Shown here in pieces: positions 1 to 12,560 of a stretch of DNA of 64,000 nucleotides (its first letter is position 1; each line of letters begins with the position of its first letter). A program made the translations under genes and the position numbers. The notes under the pieces are model-generated. The model saw nothing but the letters and a program-made list of their open reading frames with translations, was not told the origin of the DNA and ran no database searches. The DNA is from Apricaphanius iberus (Eukaryota > Chordata > Actinopteri > Cyprinodontiformes > Aphaniidae): the NCBI GenBank assembly GCA_028564705.1, contig JAPXFQ010000831.1:2418001-2482000 (forward strand), given 5' to 3'.

Positions 1-1140
1 AAAACTTGCAATGACTCTTTTACATCACTGCTAAGTGATTTTTGGCCTTTTCTTTTTTGAAGAATTGTTTTATTCATTCATATTAAAGGGTTTTTCGAGC
101 ACCGCCTTGTTTGGTAAATGCAACACCATCTCAATAAAATCTGGACTTTAATTAGGCCACTCAAAAACCTTCTTATTATTTTATTTTTGTTTTTGTTGGG
201 TGGGTTCACACAATATGAGGTGGACTTGGTGAACTCAAATTGTCCTGCTGCACAACCGTCAGGAAATACTTTCTTTGGATTTTCTGCTGGAGAGTAGAAT
301 TCATTGAACTTATGCGACTCCATGATGTTTGACTGTCAACAGATATAATGGAATGCTCTGCTTCTTTTATCTACAGTAGTACAATTTCATGAAAGTCTTG
401 GAGATCATCAATATGTTTTGTTGTTGTTGTTGTTGGTTCTTTTGTTTATGGGCCAAATGCGAAATGGACCTTCATAACCAGCTGTGTTTTTGGACTTGGA
501 AGTCTTTCCCCAGAGCTATTTTTGCCCAGTCTCTCTGTTGAACCATGAACTTTGACCTTATCTGAGGAAAATGCAACCTGCTTTAGATAGTGGTGTGGGC
601 CCTTTTAATAGGATGTAAAAAGCATGGACTAACCCTGGGGTGACGTCACCCATAGGTTTCTAAAGTGCAGAAAATGAAGCCAACTGGGCGGTCCCCACAG
701 CGGCCATCTTGTCTGCGTCACTCGCCTCCTCACTGTGAGGGTTGACGCTCCGAGCCAACATAGTTACAAGCTAGTCAGAAGATAGTCCTAAGCTTAATGA
801 AGCTAATGTAGGCTGCAGCCTTAGGTTTCAACCAGAAGACAGCGGTTGAGAGACTCTTGCCACTTTCCCACTAGTGTCGCTTTAGACCCAGAAACATCTC
901 GAGAGGGGATCACAACAAGAACCGAATTGGTCGGGTCACTACGGCCTAAAACGGTTGTGTTTCCATTGCCATCTCAGAAGCATAGTGGTGGGTGGCTCCG
1001 ATCAGAGCCCCATTCCTCTTAGCGACCTGACACGGCTGGCGAAGCTTCTGCCCAAAGCAGAGACAATAAGTGCAGATTAACATCCAAAACCAAATAAAAA
1101 CTGCAGAGGCAACTGACAGTAGAGTTCAGAAACATGAAAT
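1..1140. other. Non-genic stretch
   Basis: No splice-bounded or conserved reading frame was recognised. A short TTG microsatellite lies near 418-437. The part from about 600 to 1060 is more CpG-rich than its surroundings and reads like an old interspersed repeat, but only one copy is present here, so it cannot be classified. Confidence 0.5.
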
Positions 1141-1144
1141 GCCT

Positions 1145-1285
1145 GAAGTCTTGTTTTTGGACTGTGGGAAGAAGCCAGAGTACCCAGAGGGGGCCCACGC
1201 ATGCATGTGGAGAACATGCAAACTCCGGGATACCTTCTTGCTGAAAGGCAACAGTGCTAACCACTGCGCCACCGTGCAGCCCGAC
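1145..1285 (-). repeat. tRNA-headed SINE-like repeat, partial copy
   Basis: Read on the minus strand this starts with the head GCTGCACGGTGGCGCAGTGG followed by a gene-start-like text and a stretch on first-use annotation of cut sites. The same head occurs on the plus strand at 35524, so at least two copies are present. The head resembles a tRNA A-box region (TGGCGCAGTGG). The short reading frames across it on both strands have no family resemblance and should not be called genes. Confidence 0.6.
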
Positions 1286-1289
1286 AAAC

Positions 1290-2761
1290 CCCCAATTAAT
1301 CATAATTTCAAGAGTTAGAAAAAAAATCAACCCCCTCAGAGTTGTAATGACAATAAATCTGAACTATCTAACCTAAAATGTTTTTTTTGAACCAGGCTGT
1401 AAACATGTTTATTTTTAACATGGGAGTTAATGGGAAGTTGCTCCTTTTTGGAGTGAGCCCCCAGTGGATGAGGGAGGAACAGCAATTTTTGCCACTTCCT
1501 GGTTGGCTTCACATTCTGCAGGCGGAATTTGCCTCTTGGTTCTTTTATGACCTCGGGACATGAATCGATACACTCTTGAAGCATTGTTCGTAGGCCAGCC
1601 ACTCCTGGGAGGTTCACCTCTGTTCCCCATTTTCTCCAGTTATGGGTAATCGTTCCCTGTAGTCCAAAAACACAAAACTCGCTTTGTTAATGTTCCCAGT
1701 CTGATTGACGTCAATGGTTTCCCTTTTATTTTTACGGTTCTTTTGCTCAGATCATGATGTGTTTCTTTTTGGGAACTTTTAGCCTACTTCATGTTGTCAG
1801 ACATGTTAAATTTTTTTTAGGATTTGTTTATCCTTCAGGTGGGCCAAGTTAAGCTAAACCAAGATGATTTATATTTAATTCCTAATTTAATGAGAGAAAA
1901 ACCGGATTGGTCTGAATAGGTTTTTGTCCATTTTCTATTTACTCAGGCTATCTTTGTCTGGTATCAAAATTGGTTTGAGGAGCTCAAGCATTTAACTGGG
2001 ATAAAAGAGCAAAAACAGGCATAAATCTCTTCCTCTGTAGATTACACTGAAGAGAAAGAAAAGGATAAAACAGAGTGTATCACTGTATCAACAGTATATC
2101 CTGTAATGGTTTTGAAATGTCAGCTGGTAGAAACTTTAGAGTCTGCTGCCTGGACTCCATGTGTCTCTACTCATGCTTGTTTGTGTCCACTGGAAAAGCA
2201 CAGGTGGGTATAACATAGGAGGGGACTGTTGAGTGCTTCAGTTTTATGGAGCGTGTTCAACCTTGCTGTCTCTCGGTCACGGATGACTGGGACATTTGAG
2301 TACACATGGGTCAAGCTCTGGCACACGCACTGCTAAAAAACACCATCCTTATTAGGACACAGGAGAAGAACGTCTGAACTGGCCTTTGGGAAAAAAGTGT
2401 CTTAGGTGATGAGATCAGCATTCAAAATGACCTGTCAGATTCTAATTATAAGAACATTTAAAGCTTGACTAATAATTCTCTAAAGCAGTGTTTGCTAACT
2501 CTGGTTTTCAAGCTGCATTGGTCTCCATGTTTTAGATGTTTCCCTGCTTCAGATGATTGTAATTGAGAGCTGACCGAAACTTTCTTTGGCCTACGTGCAA
2601 ATGATACATAAGGCAGGAAACTAACACCATGCATGCACCATCTCCATGGTGGAACATGGTTGGAGTATTGTGCTGTTGTGATTGTGGTTGTTGGGCTCAG
2701 CACTGCCCCCTATCAGTAGGACAAAGTATTTTTGGCCTCACCTTCCGCATTCTTACTGCAC
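1290..2761. other. Non-genic stretch
   Basis: AT-rich sequence with short chance reading frames on both strands. No exon, RNA gene or clear repeat boundary was recognised. Confidence 0.5.
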
Positions 2762-3269
2762 ATTTAAAGTGAAAGTGTGTAGTTTTTGCAGTACATCTGT
2801 ATAAATAGCTATTGAAATATTTTGTAATAATAATTACATTAAGCACATTAATTGCAAATATTGGCGATATTGTGAAATATGACTTTAAAAATTAGTTTTA
2901 AAATACATAGTCCTCTTTTCAGGGGAAAGCCATATTAGATGACGTCTTTACTTCTACAAGAGCGCGGACGGACAAAGCGCACAGAACACGCCCGCTATTA
3001 AAACATTGATTTCCCCTCAAAATGCAGAAAAGTTTCGCCATAAATACATTTTTTACCTCTTCGCTTGTTCCAAGCGATGAAAGAGAGACTGATGTGCTTG
3101 TCATTTTGCTGCAGATAGATAATTCTCTGGGAATTGAGCGTTTGAAAACGCACTAGTTGGACCTCCGTTGTTGAGTTTCTTACTCGAAGACACAGATACC
3201 GCATGCTTGTGATAATTTAGGTTTGCAATGCCCCCTGCTGGCCAAGAATTACACACTGTGCCTTTAAGG
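2762..3269. mobile_element. MITE-like element with terminal inverted repeats
   Basis: The left end (TTTAAAGTGAAAGTGTGTAG) and the reverse complement of the right end (CTTAAAGGCACAGTGTGTAA) match at most positions over about 26 bases. The interior is about 500 bp and has no transposase. Size and structure fit a non-autonomous DNA transposon. No target duplication could be fixed, so the ends are accurate only to a few bases and the superfamily is unknown. Confidence 0.5.
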
Positions 3270-6200
3270 CTGATCAAAAAGACAAAATACGTCACACACA
3301 TTCATTAAATATAGTATATTAGACAGACTGTAGAACCTCAGTATGTGTTGAACATTTGTAATAAAACATGGATATTGGTGATACAAATAGAAAAACAAAC
3401 AGTTAAAGTTTAAAATGAATTATAAAACAAACAGGAAGCCAGTTTAAAGAATATAAAACAGGATTAATGGATGAATGTTGAGAGGTGTTTTTCAGAAGAC
3501 GGGGTTTGGACAAGCTGGAGAAAATTTGAGTTTGACTATTAGACATCAACATGGAGAGCATTGCAATAATCAAACCTGGAGCTGCTTATAAACATGAATG
3601 ATCTTATCTGGGCCAGGTTGATAAAAAAAAAAAAAAAGATTAATCTTGGCCAAAAGATACAGTTGGAAAAAGCTTGTTCTGACCTTAGTCATTTTGTCTT
3701 TTAAATCCTGACTCTTTTTTTTAAATCCTGTAATTTTTGGGTGAGATCCAAAAAACAGGACCACAGAGGATTTTTGATCTACAGACATCGCATTCTCTTT
3801 GAATATATATATATATATTATAAAGCTTGAAAAAAAGGAAAACTGAAAGTACAAATTGGTCTAAAATTAGGTTAAACAAGGGATCATGGAGACTTTTTTT
3901 TTTACACTGGGCCTGACAACAGCATGTTTCAAACCAATTGGAACTGTTCCAGAGGTAATACTTTGATTAAAGTCATAAAAACAGGGCCAACAGTAATACA
4001 AACCTCCTAGTTTCCTGCAGCTGTTTTACACAGAAGCACCCTCGCATCTTCATAATATATGTATTTTTTTTTTCTGCTTCTTTGATGTCCTATTATGTTT
4101 GACTTCAAGCCTGTTTTGATTTAAAAAAGGACATTTTGTCTTCCACAGACACCCCACCACCCCCACTCCCAGTACATGTAAGGGGCTGATTATAAAACAA
4201 GAAGATTAAGGATGCTGCCTAAGCAACTGCGATATTTTTTCTCTGTCATGCTGCTGTGATGCTATTTAAATCAAGATTATTTGATGGTTCAGTCAGTCCT
4301 AAAAAAGGAAAATCTTCTGTGGGTGTGCACTACTGCAATAAAACCATGAGCTCTTATTTAACAGATGCCAAGAATAAATGTACTCTAATGAATTGAGACA
4401 TAAATGCTATCATCCAGTCCATGAAATTGAAAAATGTTGCCCTGGTGATTGCTTTTAAGCAAAAAAGAGGAGAATTAAGGAGCTGAAATAAACCCACTCA
4501 AACGGCATGTTATGAGTAATAAATTACTAACAGTCCAATTTTGGTTTAGTATGGCCTTCTTTCTGTTTCTGCTACAAAGATGTCTTAAAGTAAAGATAAA
4601 GAAAACTTTGGACTTTCGTCTTCCATTTAGTTGCTTTTGATTATAGTTTTAGCTTAATGCATCATTTTAACACTTGGCTGTCTTTCACATTTTTGTTTTT
4701 GGTCACACAAGCTTGTTGCTCTTGTTTTTGTTTCTGGCTGTGTGAGGTTGTTTTTCCAGACGTGTTTATCAGGAGCGAGGAGTGGAGAGTGGCGTTTAAA
4801 TCAATTTCTGCCACTTGTCTTGTACAGAAAAGAACTATCGATGGTGTCGTGATTTTTTTCCCCCTCTCTCACATTTGCCTCTTTGTGTTTTTGCTGTTGT
4901 CACTCTTCTCGTAGATGGAGAAACAGTCGTGCATGTCGATGATTCATTTCTGTTTATGTCAGACTTTCTTTCTCACTCCAGTGGCTTGCCGGATGTTATT
5001 TCTTATTCAAAGGTGGCTGTTGTCATTGTCCTGGCCTTCCTTTCGTGTGCCACTTAAGCATTTGTAATTGTATAAAAAATAGATTTTCTTTACTTTATCT
5101 AGAAGTTTGCATGCCTAAAATGACAACTACTGGATGGTGCTGCATCATGTATGGTTGTACTTCTTAGTGGAGTGCAGTTTTTCTTTCATTTTATTTTGAG
5201 AAAATAACTGTTATCCAATCGATACATGCAACTGCTATTTTCTAAAAGTAAGAGAAGAAATGCATGCACATTATTTGGTAGGTATTATGTTGCATATTTT
5301 TAAAAGTATTTAGAAATATTAGCATGCTGTTTGTTCGATTAAATGACAAAACTGCTGATTACTTCATTGTTTTCAGGACCTGGACACAAAAGGAAAGGTT
5401 GGACCTCTGTCTATATCAGGGTTAGACACCAAACACCTGTCCTAAAGACCTAATATCCTGCAACAAATATTTTCTCTTAAACACCTGAATAAAAAAATCT
5501 CTCTACATGTCATTGAGCACAGCAGAGGCCTGATAATGAGTTGCTCCTTTGATTCTAGTGTGTTGGAGGAGGCATGCATCTAAAAAGTTTGACTCAGCAA
5601 GCTGCTACAAGATTAGCAGTGCTATTAAAGCGGACTCAGAAAAAGCAGTTTTTGGACTAAATTATAATCTTGAATGGATTTTAATCTCTTCTCTCTAGTG
5701 AATAAACACAGCACAACCCTAACCATATAAACCCAACCAACCTCATCTCTTCTGGTGTGCCCCAGAGCGCTGTGCTTAAACTGCTTCAGTTATTTCCCAG
5801 TTCTCGAAAATGTTCTCAAACTTAATTTTTTTTAGACTATTCCGTAGTTACTCCTCATACAAATGTTGAATGTATCTAACTCATCCTTTATTCCCACGCT
5901 ACGCTGTACAGACGCTCTGTCTGCATTGATAAAGATTTTTTCGCCTCGGCTAACCTTGCTGAATTATTTAACTATTAAGATTGCGTATATAGCAATTCCA
6001 TCAACAAAAGGTCTCATTATCAATAACTATGGGAAAAAACAATACAAAAGTAAAAAGTACCTTCACAAAAAGTACACCTTTGTGACTCGGTTGACCAATA
6101 GTACACACAGACGAACATGCATGCACTGTGAAAAACGGTGTGCATCAGAAACGCTCCATAAGTATCCCTCGCCAATACCAGCCTGACGAATCGAGATGTC

Positions 6201-7417
6201 AGTTTATACATTTATCATATCACCACTGTTTTTCTTTTTACTTATTGTAATTCCGCTAAATGAACATACTAAAAAGCAAATGGAAAAATAAAGTTACAAA
6301 TTGAATTATCAGAAAGGCAGTATCTCCTCTCTGCCTACAGTTTGCTCTAAAACATCACCTTTGCGTTAAAATACTCCTAGTGTAGAAGTTCAGAGTGTTT
6401 GCAGGAGTTATGATTAGCCATTCGTGTATAATTAGCACACTGTCTCAATCCAATGAGAGTGACGCCCATATTAGCTGGTCTACCAAAGTCTGCTGATCTG
6501 TTTGGACTTCTGTGCTTTAATTTGTGCAGGTTAAGCATCACTTTCTCTGTTTGCATTTATGTAAGTGTGAAAGCTGTTGCCTAATTGTTGTTTAGTGTTT
6601 ATTTGGGCCAAATTTATCACTAGAGGTATGCAGACTATATTTCCCAAGTTCACTATTTGAGCTCATCAATTTCATGTTTAATACTTTTCTCAACCTCTGG
6701 TAAATTTCTTTAGATGTCTTTCTTTTTGTTTGTTTGCTTTCCTCAGAAAATAAGACCAATTTTTTTAGAGCATTGTGTTGTCTTCGTAGCTCAGAGACAG
6801 CCTCAGGGCCTTTCATGCCCAACTTATATTTCCTCTGTGTTTTTTCAGTTGTTCTAGCTGTGTAGATGTTTGCACGCGGGTCAGCGGGTGTGCCTTAGCC
6901 CGTACAAAGATTTGACCTGATTTCTAAGCAATGCAATCAGTGGGACCATCGGCACGTGTCAGTCTGCTATGCCCCCCCCCCCAACACACAAAAACACACA
7001 CACACTGTCACACAGCTATAAGGCAGCTCATCTCTGCTGCTCCTAAGCTGCTGGACCGAGTTGAAAAGCCGTACAGCTGCTGGTGTCCCACCAGATGTGG
7101 CTGTGAACCAGGAACATACTATGCTGTCAGTTCCCATGTTTCGGCCCTTTTTTGTGCGAACTGAAGGTGAAACAACATGGATGAGACTGATTTTTTCAAA
7201 GAGCTGTTTGTACGAGTTCTGGGTTTATGAATGATAACACGATAAATTGTCTAAATTTAAGGCCAGTAAAAGGTATTAAAGAATTAACAAAATTTGACTT
7301 AGTAGTAGTAGTTATGTTAGTACATTTTTCATTATCCATTCAGTATATAGTACATTTTTCATTTACACTCATTTTTTGTTTTATTTTACTTTTTTATTTT
7401 AGAATACCCTACCCACA

Positions 7418-7421
<4 letters not shown>
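3270..7421. other. Non-genic AT-rich stretch, possible decayed LINE at about 3430-3640
   Basis: No cellular exon was recognised. Around 3430-3640 the text resembles, very distantly and in minus orientation, the conserved L2-like reverse-transcriptase C-terminal region seen more clearly at 50975-51665. A run of C followed by CA repeats lies near 6970-7010. Reading frames of 60-107 codons here lack splice context and family similarity. Confidence 0.4.

Positions 7422-7493
<72 letters not shown>
7422..7493. repeat. Compound microsatellite (TC)n-(TA)n
   Basis: About 39 bases of TC repeat run directly into about 33 bases of TA repeat, ending exactly at the left end of the Tc1-like transposon. The TA tract resumes at 9098-9118 on the other side, so the transposon split one TA tract. 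Tc1 elements integrate at TA dinucleotides. Confidence 0.95.
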
Positions 7494-7496
<3 letters not shown>

Positions 7497-7683
7497 TGGG
7501 GGGAAAAAGTATTTAGTCAGCCACCGATTGTGCAAGTTCTCCCACTTAAAATAATGATAGAGGTCAGTAATTTTCATCATAGGTACACTTCAACTGTAAG
7601 AGACAAAATTTGAAAAAAAAAAATCCAGGAATTCACATTGTAGGATTTTTAAAAGAATTTATTTGTAAATTATGGTGGAAAAA
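7494..7683 (+). repeat. Left terminal inverted repeat of the Tc1-like element
   Basis: About 190 bases that pair with 8925-9097. They include CAGTGGGG at the tip, the stretch GTGCAAGTTCTCCCACTT near the outer end, and an inner end at about GGTGGAAAA. Transposase would bind inside these arms. The left arm is slightly longer than the right because of small length differences in A/T runs. Confidence 0.9.
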
Positions 7684-7861
7684 CGGTATTTGGTCACTTC
7701 AAACAAGGAAGATCTCTGGCTCTCACAGACCTGTAACTTCTTCTTTAAGAAGTTCTTCTGTCCTCCACTCGTTACCTGTATTAATGGCTCCTGTTTGAAC
7801 TCATTATCTGTATAAAAGACACCTGTCCACAGCCTCAAACATTCAGACTCCAAACTCCACT

Positions 7862-8884
7862 ATGGCCAAGACCAAAGAGCTTTCGAAGGACACCAGGAAA
7901 AGAATTGTAGACCTGCACCTGACTGGGAAGAGTGAATCTACAATAGGCAAGCAGCTTGGTGTGAAAAAATCAACTGTGGGAGCAATTATCAGAAAATGGA
8001 AGACATACAAGACCACTGATAATCTCCCTCGATCTGGGGCTCCACGCAAGATCTCATCCCGTGGGGTCAAAATGATCATGAGAACGGTGAGCAAAAATCC
8101 CAGAACCACACGGGGGGACCTGGTGAATGACCTGCAGAGAGCTGGGACCAAAGTAACAAAGGTTACCATCAGTAACACACTACAACGACAGGGAATCAAA
8201 TCCTGCAGTGCCAGACGTGTCCCCCTGCTTAAGCCAGTGCATTTCCAGGCCCGTCTGAAGTTTGCCAGAGAGCACATGGATGATACAGCAGAGGATTGGG
8301 AGAATGTCATGTGGTCAGAGGAAACCAAAGTAGAACTTTTTGGTATAAACTCAACTTGTCGTGTTTGGAGGAAGAAGAATACTGAGTTGCATCCCAAGAA
8401 CACCATACCTACTGTGAAGCATGGGGGTGGAAACATCATGCTTTGGGGCTGTTTTTCTGCTAAGGGGACAGGACGACTGATCCGTGTTAAGGAAAGAATG
8501 AATGGGGCCATGTATCGTGAGATTTTGAGCCAAATCCTCCTTCCATCAGTGAGAGCTTTGAAGATGAAACGTGGCTGGGTCTTCCAACATGACAATGATC
8601 CGAAACACACCGCCCGGGCAACGAAGGAGTGGCTCCGTAAGAAGCATTTGAAAGTCCTGGAATGGCCTAGCCAGACTCCAGACCTCAACCCCATAGAAAA
8701 TCTGTGGAGGGAGTTGAAAGTCCGTGTTGCTCGGCGACAGCCCCAAAACATCACTGCTCTCCAGAAGATCTGCATGGAGGAATTGGCCAAAATACCAGCT
8801 ACTGTGTGTGCAAACCTGGTAAAGACCTATAGTAATTGTTTGACCTCTGTTATTGCCAACAAAGGTTATATTACAAAGTATTGA
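7862..8884 (+). CDS. Tc1-like transposase, open frame but first catalytic residue altered
   Basis: 340 residues, the usual full length for a Tc1/Sleeping Beauty type transposase that cuts and pastes its own element at TA sites. Residues 1-110 hold the two helix-turn-helix (paired-like) DNA-binding subdomains, with the GAPRK hook between them at about 59-63. The catalytic domain follows: [12 protein letters not shown] at 188-199, HDNDPKH at 243-249 and DLNPIEN near 274-280. D244 and E279 are separated by 34 residues, the classical DD34E spacing. The position equivalent to the first catalytic aspartate (153) reads WSEETK instead of WSDETK, codon GAG at 8318-8320. No stop or frameshift is present. 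Family membership is certain; I infer that the D-to-E change reduces or abolishes activity. Confidence 0.95.
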   Translation: MAKTKELSKDTRKRIVDLHLTGKSESTIGKQLGVKKSTVGAIIRKWKTYKTTDNLPRSGAPRKISSRGVKMIMRTVSKNPRTTRGDLVNDLQRAGTKVTKVTISNTLQRQGIKSCSARRVPLLKPVHFQARLKFAREHMDDTAEDWENVMWSEETKVELFGINSTCRVWRKKNTELHPKNTIPTVKHGGGNIMLWGCFSAKGTGRLIRVKERMNGAMYREILSQILLPSVRALKMKRGWVFQHDNDPKHTARATKEWLRKKHLKVLEWPSQTPDLNPIENLWRELKVRVARRQPQNITALQKICMEELAKIPATVCANLVKTYSNCLTSVIANKGYITKY

Positions 8885-8924
8885 GTTAAATTTTTGTTAT
8901 TGACCTAATACTTATTTTCCACCA

Positions 8925-9097
8925 TAATTTACAAATAAATTCTTTAAAAATCCTACAATGTGAATTCCTAGATTTTTTTTTCACGTTCTGTCACAGTTGA
9001 AGTGTCATCTATGATGAAAATTACTGACCTCTGTCATCATTTTAAGTGGGAGAACTTGCACAATCGGTGACTGACTAAATACTTTTTTGCCCCACTG
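8925..9097 (-). repeat. Right terminal inverted repeat of the Tc1-like element
   Basis: About 173 bases inverted relative to 7494-7683, ending in CCCCACTG followed by TA. The match is near-complete apart from a few substitutions and a shorter homopolymer region. Confidence 0.9.
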
Positions 9098-9118
9098 TAT
9101 ATATATATATATATATAT

Positions 9119-11969
9119 TTAATTAATAAAAAATAAAAAAATCATATTAGCTGATAAATACTGTGCTTGCTCAGGTAAAATTGTTTTAAATGTTCTTAGA
9201 AGTGTGTTCTATTTTCAATTTGGGGCATGTTCACACTGCTGCATGTTGACACTGCTGTCTGATATTTTATTTACGTTATAGCTGTTGATGTTATTCAACT
9301 TAATTTGGCTGATAAATATTCTCCCGCGCCACGACAATTTTTTAAACTTTTGCCGCTTCCCAGGCTTCAAAGCGGCAAAAGCCAGCAACGCAGAAGTTGT
9401 GCTAGCTGAACTTTTAGCGCCATCCCCTCATTGTCAATCGGTCAGAGCGTCTCAATGTATTGACGTCGGCCGCTGGACATTGTCTAGCTTTATTTAGCGA
9501 AGAAAGCCACGCCAGTCTCCCGATATGATCCGCCATTGTTTAAAACGACAACAGAGGAAGCCCTGCCCATGTGTTCCTTTTTTTTGCTCAGCAAGAGACT
9601 GGCTTTGCCAGCTTCAGCCTTAAAAATGTATAGGCTTCAAACGAGTCACTTTGAGAGCATTTTCTGGTGGCGACAAATCGTGCGTTGTCAGCGCCACATA
9701 ATGACTTTGTAGGTTTGCGGTTTGGCCGTCCTCTTTCCATATAGTGAGATCAAATACGTACAGATGATATCGATTTGCTAATTGAGGTTGTTTTTTTTGA
9801 AGGCAGATGGCTGCACTGGATTTTGTTTAGGGATATCGGAGTGAATGCAGGCCACATTTTTATTTTGGAAGCCATTTGTAATTTTACCTCACATTTATAC
9901 ACTTGTTTAAACATGTCTAAATAAGCGGCTGAAATTCATTTAGTGTTTTAAACTGAAGGAGTTTGGTTCAGGTGATATGAATACTTTTGCACTAAAACTC
10001 TATTGCTGAAATCAGTGTCACTTTTAGGCCCGTAAATATTCACTAATAAGAAAACATCTGTGAGCCTCATTAATTTCTTGATCCCAAATCCTGAGAATTG
10101 CATGTACTTGACATAACTTATCTAATTGATGTGTTTGCAGAGCTGGACAGGGACTGGGTCTGTGTTTGTTGCGAGAAACTATATCAACATTTTTAACGTC
10201 CAGTCTTCACCGCTTCACATTTAATGCTGCTGTCCTGCTGTGAAAATAAAAATGTTTTAGGCTTTAAAGCAGATGTTTTCAGCTGGGTTCATCGCTTTAG
10301 CTGATGACTGAAGCTAGAAGTATTCACACTGACTCTTGTGCTTAGCAGAAGCACACTAGCAGAAGCATACTGATACAATGTTTTTTTGTCTCTCTTCTAT
10401 TTTTAACTACTTTTAGTCCTTCTATGGCATTGCTGCTTATTGCCCCCGCACTTCCTCACCTACGCTCTGTAGATCTGTCTCTCTGCCCTGCAGACATTCT
10501 TTTATCCTCCCATCCCTCTGTCTCCCCCTGGCTCCCTGTGCCTTTACTTGGCTGCTTGCTTTATAAATAGCTTGGCCTAGATTACAGCAGCTGCATTGGC
10601 GCTGGCACTGTGAGTTGGTTTGGCTGGGCCAAGTGAGGTAAGAAGAGACTGGTAGCAGAGAGATGGAGAAGGCGCATTTGCCTCTAGGTGTGTTTGGGTG
10701 CAGCCTTTCGAAGACCACAGGGAGTATATGCCTACAGTATGTCTCTGTCTTTCTGCTGCTTTCTGACAGTAAAGTTAGTTTTAAGGATTATTAATCTCAT
10801 TTTTTGGCTTGATTTTTTTACTAAAATGTTGTCATATTTCTAGTACTGGTTATTGTTTTCTATTTTTGGTGATTTTTTTTCCTCTACTAATAAAAAACAA
10901 TATCTACGTGATTATCCATCTGCATTCTTCAACTTTGCATTTGTATGCATTTGCATGTATGCAAGCACCATGATGATGCATAAATCAGAGCACCACGATG
11001 ATCCACTGCCCTGATTTCTTCCCCTTCTCTGCAGAGCCCTGCTACAGAATACAAATTCTGCCCATTAGTGAGTTTGAAACAGCATCTCATCTTTTGAGCA
11101 TCTGCGCTGCACCTCTGCTTTCTTATTCTCCCTTTGTGCATGCCATGCACCCTGCAATAACTATATTCCTACAATGTTTTTCTCATTGTGCCTTGTTCAA
11201 CATTTGATGCTGTTTCTATTTTTAAAGATGCGCTACTTCTCAGGGGGGAATAATTTCACTCTAACCAAAGATTTTTGATTAATCCAAACACATCTGTAGA
11301 GTGATTTATTTTCATTTCTGTAGATCTACTAAAAAGTCTCTTGCTTGAACAGCTTCACTTGTGGGTTAGCTACGGCTTAGGCAAATGGATTATACTTAAG
11401 GGAATGCTTCTATTTTAGGAAATACTCTGCAGGGGTGCTGTTGGTCTTTTTTAAAATTTCCCATGGAGATAGTGTTGGAAACATCTTGCAAATGCTCATT
11501 GTATGTAAATGCCTGATGCAAATTGTTATAATAATTATAAATACATTACAAGGGGTGAAATCCATCCAGAGAGTTCTAGGTCTGTCCTAGAGACTTCTCC
11601 AATGGGGGCATGAATGAGAAAACCAAAGAGCCAAGATGAGGCCATAAGGTTTCCAAACCAGATGCCATCCACTCCACAGCTATGCCTTTAGATCCGCAAA
11701 CAGAGTCCAGTTCGTTTTGCGCTGAGAATGTAGACAGGGCTTTGATATCTGATGGTCCTTACAAACATCAACAGCACCCATTCTCTCATAGCACCCTGAA
11801 TGTGCCGCAAGATGATGTCCTAAGTAAGAAGACATAAATCTTGTTCAAAATCACAAGACGCATCACTCTGGTTGGAGAATAGCTATCAGCGTCCCATCCA
11901 TCCCTTTAGAATAACTTTCCAAGACTGCAGAGAGCTTAATTTTAAACGTATAAAGCATTCACAGTCAGC
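9119..11969. other. Non-genic stretch with one strong short hairpin
   Basis: No conserved reading frame. At 9347-9381 a perfect 12-bp inverted repeat (CTTTTGCCGCTT and its complement) flanks an 11-base loop inside a CpG-richer island at about 9295-9710. From about 11550 to 11960 the text looks like old, possibly antisense, coding-derived repeat, but I cannot name the family. Confidence 0.45.
10555..10640 (+). promoter_or_regulatory. Possible TATA promoter and donor site (weak)
   Basis: TATAAATAG lies at 10562-10570, followed by an E-box-like CAGCTG near 10588 and, 67 bases after the TATA box, by the donor-like GAG/GTAAGA at 10635-10643. This spacing would suit a small non-coding first exon, but no transcript evidence exists here and such combinations occur by chance. 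Confidence 0.15.
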
Positions 11970-12560
11970 TGATATGTGATGGAGATAATGGTAACAAACT
12001 GACAATTATAACGTAATGAAGGACTTCTACAGGAAAGCAGAATTCATGGTTCTATCAGTGTAGCAAGCTGTCCAGGTTGTGGAGCGACTAATTAGTCCCA
12101 GACCATAGCACTGCCACCACCATGCTTAACTGTTAATACATCTTTTGCAAAAATTGTGGGTTAGTTTTATGTCTGACGTAACAGGCTGATCGCTCTTTAA
12201 ATACTTCCAGATTTGTCTAGTCACCCTATAGAGATCTTTCCCAGCAGATTCAAGAGTTGTTGATAGTTTTTGGGATATCTTTTGCCCAGTCTGTTGTTTA
12301 TCAGTAACTGGACCAAGTCAGCTCTTCAGTGCCTTCACAAATGTTTTAATTTTTTTCCTGGATGAGATGCTGATTTTCTCTTAAAGTAATTTTGTTCGGT
12401 CGGCCTTTCCAGGCCAGGTTTGTCACCTTTTCATGTTTAATTTCTCTATTTTATTTTCAGATAAAGGCTATATCTGTGGTTTATTTGAATCTCAAAGCCT
12501 TAGAAATGGCTTTGTAGCATTTTCCAGACCAAAAGTACAGTAGATGTTCGTGACATCGAC
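11970..12560 (-). mobile_element. Decayed Tc1/mariner transposase relic
   Basis: Read on the minus strand, 12090-12130 still spells VKHGGGSAMVW, the conserved block around the middle of Tc1-type transposases. Flanking text continues the same faint similarity but is broken by many stops and indels. No inverted repeats could be placed, so the ends are approximate. Confidence 0.6.

Larger units (their letters stand above)
7494..9097 (+). mobile_element. Full-length Tc1-like transposon
   Basis: A 1604-bp element is bounded by long inverted repeats starting CAGTGGGG at the left and ending CCCCACTG at the right, with TA on both sides. It carries a single uninterrupted transposase frame. It is the only mobile element here that is structurally complete, and the well-preserved inverted repeats and open frame indicate a comparatively recent insertion. 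It belongs to the teleost Tc1 group with long inverted repeats. It lies about 8.4 kb upstream of the rcan3 first exon. Confidence 0.95.

Noticed and set aside
7843..8790. 315-codon minus-strand frame
   Set aside because: It is the antisense shadow of the Tc1-like transposase on the plus strand.
10437..10718. 93-codon minus-strand frame near a TATA-like motif
   Set aside because: No domain or splice context; only the TATA-like motif on the other strand was worth noting, at low confidence.
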